Origin: Pseudomonas beijingensis
Lineage (GTDB): Bacteria > Pseudomonadota > Gammaproteobacteria > Pseudomonadales > Pseudomonadaceae
Length of the DNA stretch: 64,000 nucleotides
Assembly (NCBI RefSeq): GCF_030687295.1
Contig: NZ_CP117425.1
Location: 1,926,001 to 1,990,000 of the forward strand
Direction: 5' to 3'
Below, piece by piece: positions 61,776 through 64,000 of the stretch. Position 1 is the stretch's first letter. Each line of letters begins with the position of its first letter. The notes beneath the pieces were generated by a model. The model saw only the letters and a program-made list of their open reading frames with translations. It was not told the origin of the DNA and searched no databases. Position numbers and translations under genes: made by a program.

Positions 61776-62756
61776 TTACGCCGCGCCTTCGAGGAATTGC
61801 TCCGCGTAGTGACACGCCACCTGCCGGTTATCGAGCAAGCGCAATGCCGGTTCTTCGGTTTTGCAGCGCTCGGTGGCGTACGGGCAGCGCTTGTGGAAGG
61901 CGCAGCCGGACGGCGGGTTGAGCGGGTTGGGCAGTTCGCCGACGATTTTGATCTTCGGCTTGTTCGGGTCCGGGTGGATGGTCGGGGTGGCCGACAGCAG
62001 CGCCTGGGTGTAGGGGTGCAGCGGGCGGCTGTAGATGTTCTCGTTGGGGCCCATTTCCACCGGGCGGCCGAGGTACATCACCATCACGTCGTCGGCCACA
62101 TGCTGCACCACCGCCAGGTTGTGGGAGATGAACACGTAGGCGGTGTTGAATTCCTGCTGCAAGTCCATGAACAGGTTCAGCACCTGAGCCTGGATCGACA
62201 CATCCAGCGCCGACGTCGGTTCGTCCGCCACCAGCACCTTGGGTTGCAGCATCATGGCGCGGGCCAGGGCGATGCGTTGGCGCTGGCCGCCAGAGAACAT
62301 GTGCGGGTAGCGCTGGTAATGCTCGGGACGCAAGCCCACCTGCTTCATCATCGCCTGGACTTTTTCCCGCCGCTCGGTGGCCGACAGGTTGGTGTTGATC
62401 AGCAACGGCTCGGCCAGTTGATCACCGATTTTCTGCCGCGGATTAAGGGACGCATAGGGGCTCTGGAACACCATCTGCACGTCCTTGCGCAATTGCTTGC
62501 GTTCGGCCTTGTTGGCGCCGGCCACTTCCTGGCCGGCGATTTTCAAGGAGCCGGCGGACGGTTCTTCGATCAGCGTCAGGGCCCGGGCGAGGGTGGATTT
62601 GCCGCAACCGGATTCACCGACCACGGCCAGGGTCTTGCCGGCTTCGAGTTCGAACGACACACCGTTGAGGGCGCGCACGGTCGCATGGCCCTTGAACATG
62701 CCACGGGACACTTCGTAATGACGGGTCAGGTCACGGGCGGTAAGTACGACGGCCAT
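61776..62756 (-). CDS. dppF: Dipeptide ABC transporter ATP-binding protein DppF
   Basis: 326 residues: Walker A GESGCGKST, signature FSGGQRQRIALARA, Walker B VLVADEPTSALD, and the Opp/Dpp C-terminal cysteine cluster (PSGCAFHKRCPYATERC), which probably binds an Fe-S cluster in this subfamily. It pairs with DppD to drive dipeptide uptake. The ATG at 62756 overlaps the dppD stop (TGATG arrangement). Confidence 0.93.
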   Translation of the reverse strand: MAVVLTARDLTRHYEVSRGMFKGHATVRALNGVSFELEAGKTLAVVGESGCGKSTLARALTLIEEPSAGSLKIAGQEVAGANKAERKQLRKDVQMVFQSPYASLNPRQKIGDQLAEPLLINTNLSATERREKVQAMMKQVGLRPEHYQRYPHMFSGGQRQRIALARAMMLQPKVLVADEPTSALDVSIQAQVLNLFMDLQQEFNTAYVFISHNLAVVQHVADDVMVMYLGRPVEMGPNENIYSRPLHPYTQALLSATPTIHPDPNKPKIKIVGELPNPLNPPSGCAFHKRCPYATERCKTEEPALRLLDNRQVACHYAEQFLEGAA

Positions 62757-63724
62757 CACGCCACCTCCTGGTTCAACGGGTAGAAGCAGCGGGCGAGGCT
62801 GTTGGATTTCGGATCGAGGGCCGGGCGTTGTTGACGGCAGTTGTCCTGCACGTACGGGCAGCGCGGCGACAGCAGGCAGCCTTGCGGACGGTCATAGCGA
62901 CCGGGGACGATGCCGGGCAAGGTCGCCAGGCGTTCGGCGCCCATGCTGTGTTCTGGAATCGCCGCCAGCAGCGCTTCGCTGTAGGGGTGGGCCGGAATGT
63001 CGAACAGCTGCGGCACCTGACCCACTTCCACGGCTTGGCCGGCGTACATCACGCACACGCGCTGGGCGGTTTCAGCCACCACGGCCAAATCGTGGGTGAT
63101 CAGCACCAGGCCCATGTTTTGCTCTTTTTGCAGGGCCAGCAGCAGGTCCATGATCTGCGCCTGGATGGTCACGTCGAGGGCGGTGGTCGGTTCGTCGGCG
63201 ATCAGCAGCTTTGGCTCGCCGGCAATCGCCATGGCAATCGCCACGCGCTGGCTCATGCCGCCGGACAGTTGATGCGGGTAGGCGTCCATGCGGCTGGCGG
63301 CGCCGGGGATCTCGACTTTTTCCAGCAGCTCGATGGCGCGCTTTCGGGCGGCCTTGCCGGACATCTTCAGGTGCAGGCGCAGCACTTCTTCGATCTGGAA
63401 GCCCACGGTGTAGCTGGGGTTGAGCGCGGTCATCGGATCCTGGAACACCATCGCCAGGTCCTTGCCGACGATCTGCCGGCGCTGGCGGTTGCTCAGCTTG
63501 AGCATGTTCTTGCCGTCGAAGTTCAGCGCATCGGCGGTGACGATGCCGGGATGCTCGATCAGGCCCATCAGCGCCATCATGGTCACGGATTTACCCGACC
63601 CCGATTCGCCGACGATCGCCAGGACTTCGCCTTTTTCCACGCTCAGGTCCAGGCCGTCGACCACCGGCACGGCGGTGGCGTCGCCGAAGCGGACATTGAG
63701 ATTCTTGATTTCTAGCAGTGACAT
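62756..63724 (-). CDS. dppD: Dipeptide ABC transporter ATP-binding protein DppD
   Basis: 322 residues starting [20 protein letters not shown]: Walker A GESGSGKS, signature [12 protein letters not shown], Walker [13 protein letters not shown] and the C-terminal cysteine motif [15 protein letters not shown]. The start at 63724 is preceded by GAGGAG; a longer in-frame start is non-conserved. It lies 10 bases after dppC. Confidence 0.93.
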   Translation of the reverse strand: MSLLEIKNLNVRFGDATAVPVVDGLDLSVEKGEVLAIVGESGSGKSVTMMALMGLIEHPGIVTADALNFDGKNMLKLSNRQRRQIVGKDLAMVFQDPMTALNPSYTVGFQIEEVLRLHLKMSGKAARKRAIELLEKVEIPGAASRMDAYPHQLSGGMSQRVAIAMAIAGEPKLLIADEPTTALDVTIQAQIMDLLLALQKEQNMGLVLITHDLAVVAETAQRVCVMYAGQAVEVGQVPQLFDIPAHPYSEALLAAIPEHSMGAERLATLPGIVPGRYDRPQGCLLSPRCPYVQDNCRQQRPALDPKSNSLARCFYPLNQEVA

Positions 63725-63734
63725 GGGAATCTCC

Positions 63735-64000
63735 TCAGGCGGCATTCTTGAGTTTCGGGTCCAGCGCATCGCGCAGCCCGTCGCCCATCAGGTTGATTGC
63801 CAGCACGCTGAGCAAAATGGTCAAGCCAGGCAGGCTCACGACCCACCAGGCGCGTTCGATGTAGTCGCGGGCCGAGGCCAGCATGGTGCCCCACTCTGGG
63901 GTGGGCGGCTGCACGCCAAGGCCGAGGAAGCCCAGGGCGGCGGCGTCGAGGATGGCCGAGGAAAAGCTCAGGGTCGCCTGGACGATCAGCGGTGCCATGC
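63735..64000 (-). CDS. dppC: Dipeptide ABC transporter permease DppC, truncated by the window edge
   Basis: The C-terminal 87 or so residues are visible; the frame is open to the right edge. It contains the permease loop [20 protein letters not shown] that contacts the ATPase, a final hydrophobic helix ([17 protein letters not shown]) and the typical end [10 protein letters not shown]. The gene continues beyond the window. Confidence 0.92.
   Translation of the reverse strand, partial: MAPLIVQATLSFSSAILDAAALGFLGLGVQPPTPEWGTMLASARDYIERAWWVVSLPGLTILLSVLAINLMGDGLRDALDPKLKNAA

Overview
The window is chromosomal DNA of a Pseudomonas, most likely of the P. fluorescens species complex. Three things point there: GC-rich codon use; a housekeeping gene order (fur/recN, grpE-dnaK-dnaJ, dapB-carAB-greA, ftsH-folP-glmM-tpiA-secG, rimP-nusA-infB-rbfA-truB-rpsO-pnp) that I recall as running PA4768 to PA4740 in P. 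aeruginosa; and many REP elements with the core GTGGGAGCRAGC...GCTCGCGA that is typical of fluorescens-group intergenic DNA. This species assignment comes from memory and inspection; no search was run.

Layout. Positions 1-31.5 kb are core genes: a partial NSS transporter, ratA-rnfH, bamE, fur, recN, the heat-shock group with two good sigma-32 promoters, dapB, carA-carB behind a strong attenuator-like terminator, greA, a DUF4149 membrane protein, yhbY, rlmE-ftsH, folP-glmM-tpiA-secG, tRNA-Leu(GAG), initiator tRNA, the rimP leader and the rimP...pnp translation/RNA-processing cluster, then tRNA-Thr(CGU). Positions 31.5-40.7 kb hold a coiled-coil secreted protein, a small acidic protein, nadC, a DUF1631 gene, ampD-ampE (peptidoglycan recycling and beta-lactamase control), a chemoreceptor and a TatD nuclease. 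Positions 40.7-47.6 kb are the fructose PTS locus (cra/fruR divergent from fruBKA, with a Cra operator between). Then come a Tat-exported PhoD phosphatase with a Pho-box candidate, a PepSY-diflavin reductase resembling PiuB, a repeat-rich 0.86-kb intergenic stretch, ornithine decarboxylase speC with a possible attenuated leader, an OpuC-type osmoprotectant ABC operon, prfC, a 1.2-kb nine-copy REP/BIME tandem array, a small acidic secreted protein, and the end of a dipeptide ABC operon (dppC partial, dppD, dppF).

Two features run through the whole window. First, REP inverted pairs sit at almost every convergent or terminal gene boundary from 37 kb onward. Second, six otherwise intact genes (dnaK, glmM, rbfA, the DUF1631 gene twice, ampE twice, fruA) are broken by tiny insertion-type frameshifts, mostly in short homopolymers. 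dnaK, glmM and rbfA are too important for this to be believable biology, so I read these as sequencing or assembly errors and annotate each as one gene.

I found no phage, transposase, CRISPR or recognisable defence island. The least-explained structures are the speC leader (promoter, hairpin with U-tract, and an ORF that ends on the speC Shine-Dalgarno), the BIME array, the duplicated coiled-coil module protein at 31.5 kb, and the small acidic exported protein at 61.3 kb.
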